Below, one piece after another: positions 5,119-5,399 of a stretch of 5,399 nucleotides of DNA. The stretch comes from Rikenellaceae bacterium (GTDB lineage: Bacteria > Bacteroidota > Bacteroidia > Bacteroidales > UBA932): NCBI GenBank assembly GCA_003520315.1, contig DOVA01000112.1:1-5399 (forward strand), read 5' to 3'. Within the stretch, counting starts at the first letter, position 1; each line of letters begins with the position of its first letter. The position numbers and the translations under genes were made by a program. Under the pieces are notes generated by a model. That model was not told the DNA's origin. It saw only the letters and a list, made by a program, of their open reading frames with translations, and ran no database searches.

Positions 5119-5399
5119 TAAGTTTGATGTTATTGTTGTAGGTGCTGGTCATGCTGGTTGTGAGGCAGCTCATGCTGCAGCTAAGATGGGTTCAAAAGTT
5201 CTTCTTGTTACTATGGATTTATTTAAAGTTGCTCAAATGTCTTGTAATCCTGCTGTCGGAGGTATTGCAAAAGGACAGATCGTAAGAGAGATAGATGCTT
5301 TAGGCGGCTATATGGGTATTGTTACTGATGCGAGTACTATTCAATATAGAATGCTGAATAAGTCCAAGGGACCGGCAATGTGGAGTCCTAGAGCTCAAT
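5111..5399 (+). CDS. mnmG: tRNA uridine-5-carboxymethylaminomethyl modification enzyme MnmG, 3' end cut by the window
   Basis: MnmG (GidA), with the GTPase MnmE, installs the carboxymethylaminomethyl group on the wobble uridine (U34) of certain tRNAs, using FAD and a folate one-carbon donor. Only the first 96 codons of roughly 620 are present. The start [16 protein letters not shown] is the FAD-binding Rossmann motif with GAGHAG at 11-16. [20 protein letters not shown] at 43-62 and [20 protein letters not shown] at 77-96 are strongly conserved MnmG blocks. The ATG at 5111 lies within the last codons of ybeY in another frame, an eight-base overlap. No Shine-Dalgarno is evident. The ybeY-mnmG pairing is common in Bacteroidota and joins rRNA processing with tRNA modification in one transcript. 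Confidence 0.97.
   Translation, partial: MFNKFDVIVVGAGHAGCEAAHAAAKMGSKVLLVTMDLFKVAQMSCNPAVGGIAKGQIVREIDALGGYMGIVTDASTIQYRMLNKSKGPAMWSPRAQ

Noticed and set aside
1..5399. A mobile element, CRISPR array, toxin-antitoxin or novel multi-gene system
   Set aside because: All genes but one belong to well-known housekeeping families, there are no spaced repeats, transposase or integrase, and composition does not change abruptly. A tRNA gene is present, but I see no repeated 3' tRNA end that would mark an integration site.

Overview
The window looks like an ordinary housekeeping stretch of a low-GC member of the Bacteroidota, probably Bacteroidales. The clade call rests on three things. The TonB N-terminus after the internal ATG (MEVKKTPKADLESKK) is the form typical of this phylum. 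Genes lack Shine-Dalgarno sequences and start after A/T-rich leaders, with one match to the phylum's TAnnTTTG promoter element. The adjacent ybeY-mnmG order is common there, and HflX ends in a phylum-like RYPFNNFLW tail.

Layout, left to right. A secreted P1/S58 (DmpA/BapA-type) peptidase runs on the + strand from the left edge; its true start lies just outside the window. Its 3' end overlaps, tail to tail, the 3' end of hflX. On the - strand, in transcription order, lie mdh (malate dehydrogenase), a tRNA-Ala(GGC), tonB (energy transducer) and hflX (ribosome-associated GTPase). A good hairpin separates tonB from hflX, and a weaker one follows mdh. The 145-bp leader between the tRNA and tonB has no gene but holds a perfect consensus DnaA box inside nested inverted repeats.

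mdh diverges from a tightly packed + strand operon across a 50-bp, A-tract-rich promoter region. That operon is an AhpD-like CxxC protein, ybeY (rRNA maturation endonuclease) and mnmG (tRNA wobble-uridine modification; cut by the right edge). Its genes overlap by 4 and 8 bp, which suggests translational coupling.

The genes do not form one pathway. Themes are central metabolism (mdh), envelope energy coupling (tonB), ribosome and tRNA upkeep (hflX, ybeY, mnmG, tRNA-Ala) and peptide turnover (P1 peptidase). I see no mobile element, CRISPR array, phage gene or convincing new defence or signalling system. The points most worth a second look are the DnaA box with its repeats about 2 kb from mnmG, the substituted active-site position in the P1 peptidase, the CDDC AhpD-like gene at the head of the ybeY-mnmG operon, and the Asp in place of the third zinc-ligand His in YbeY.
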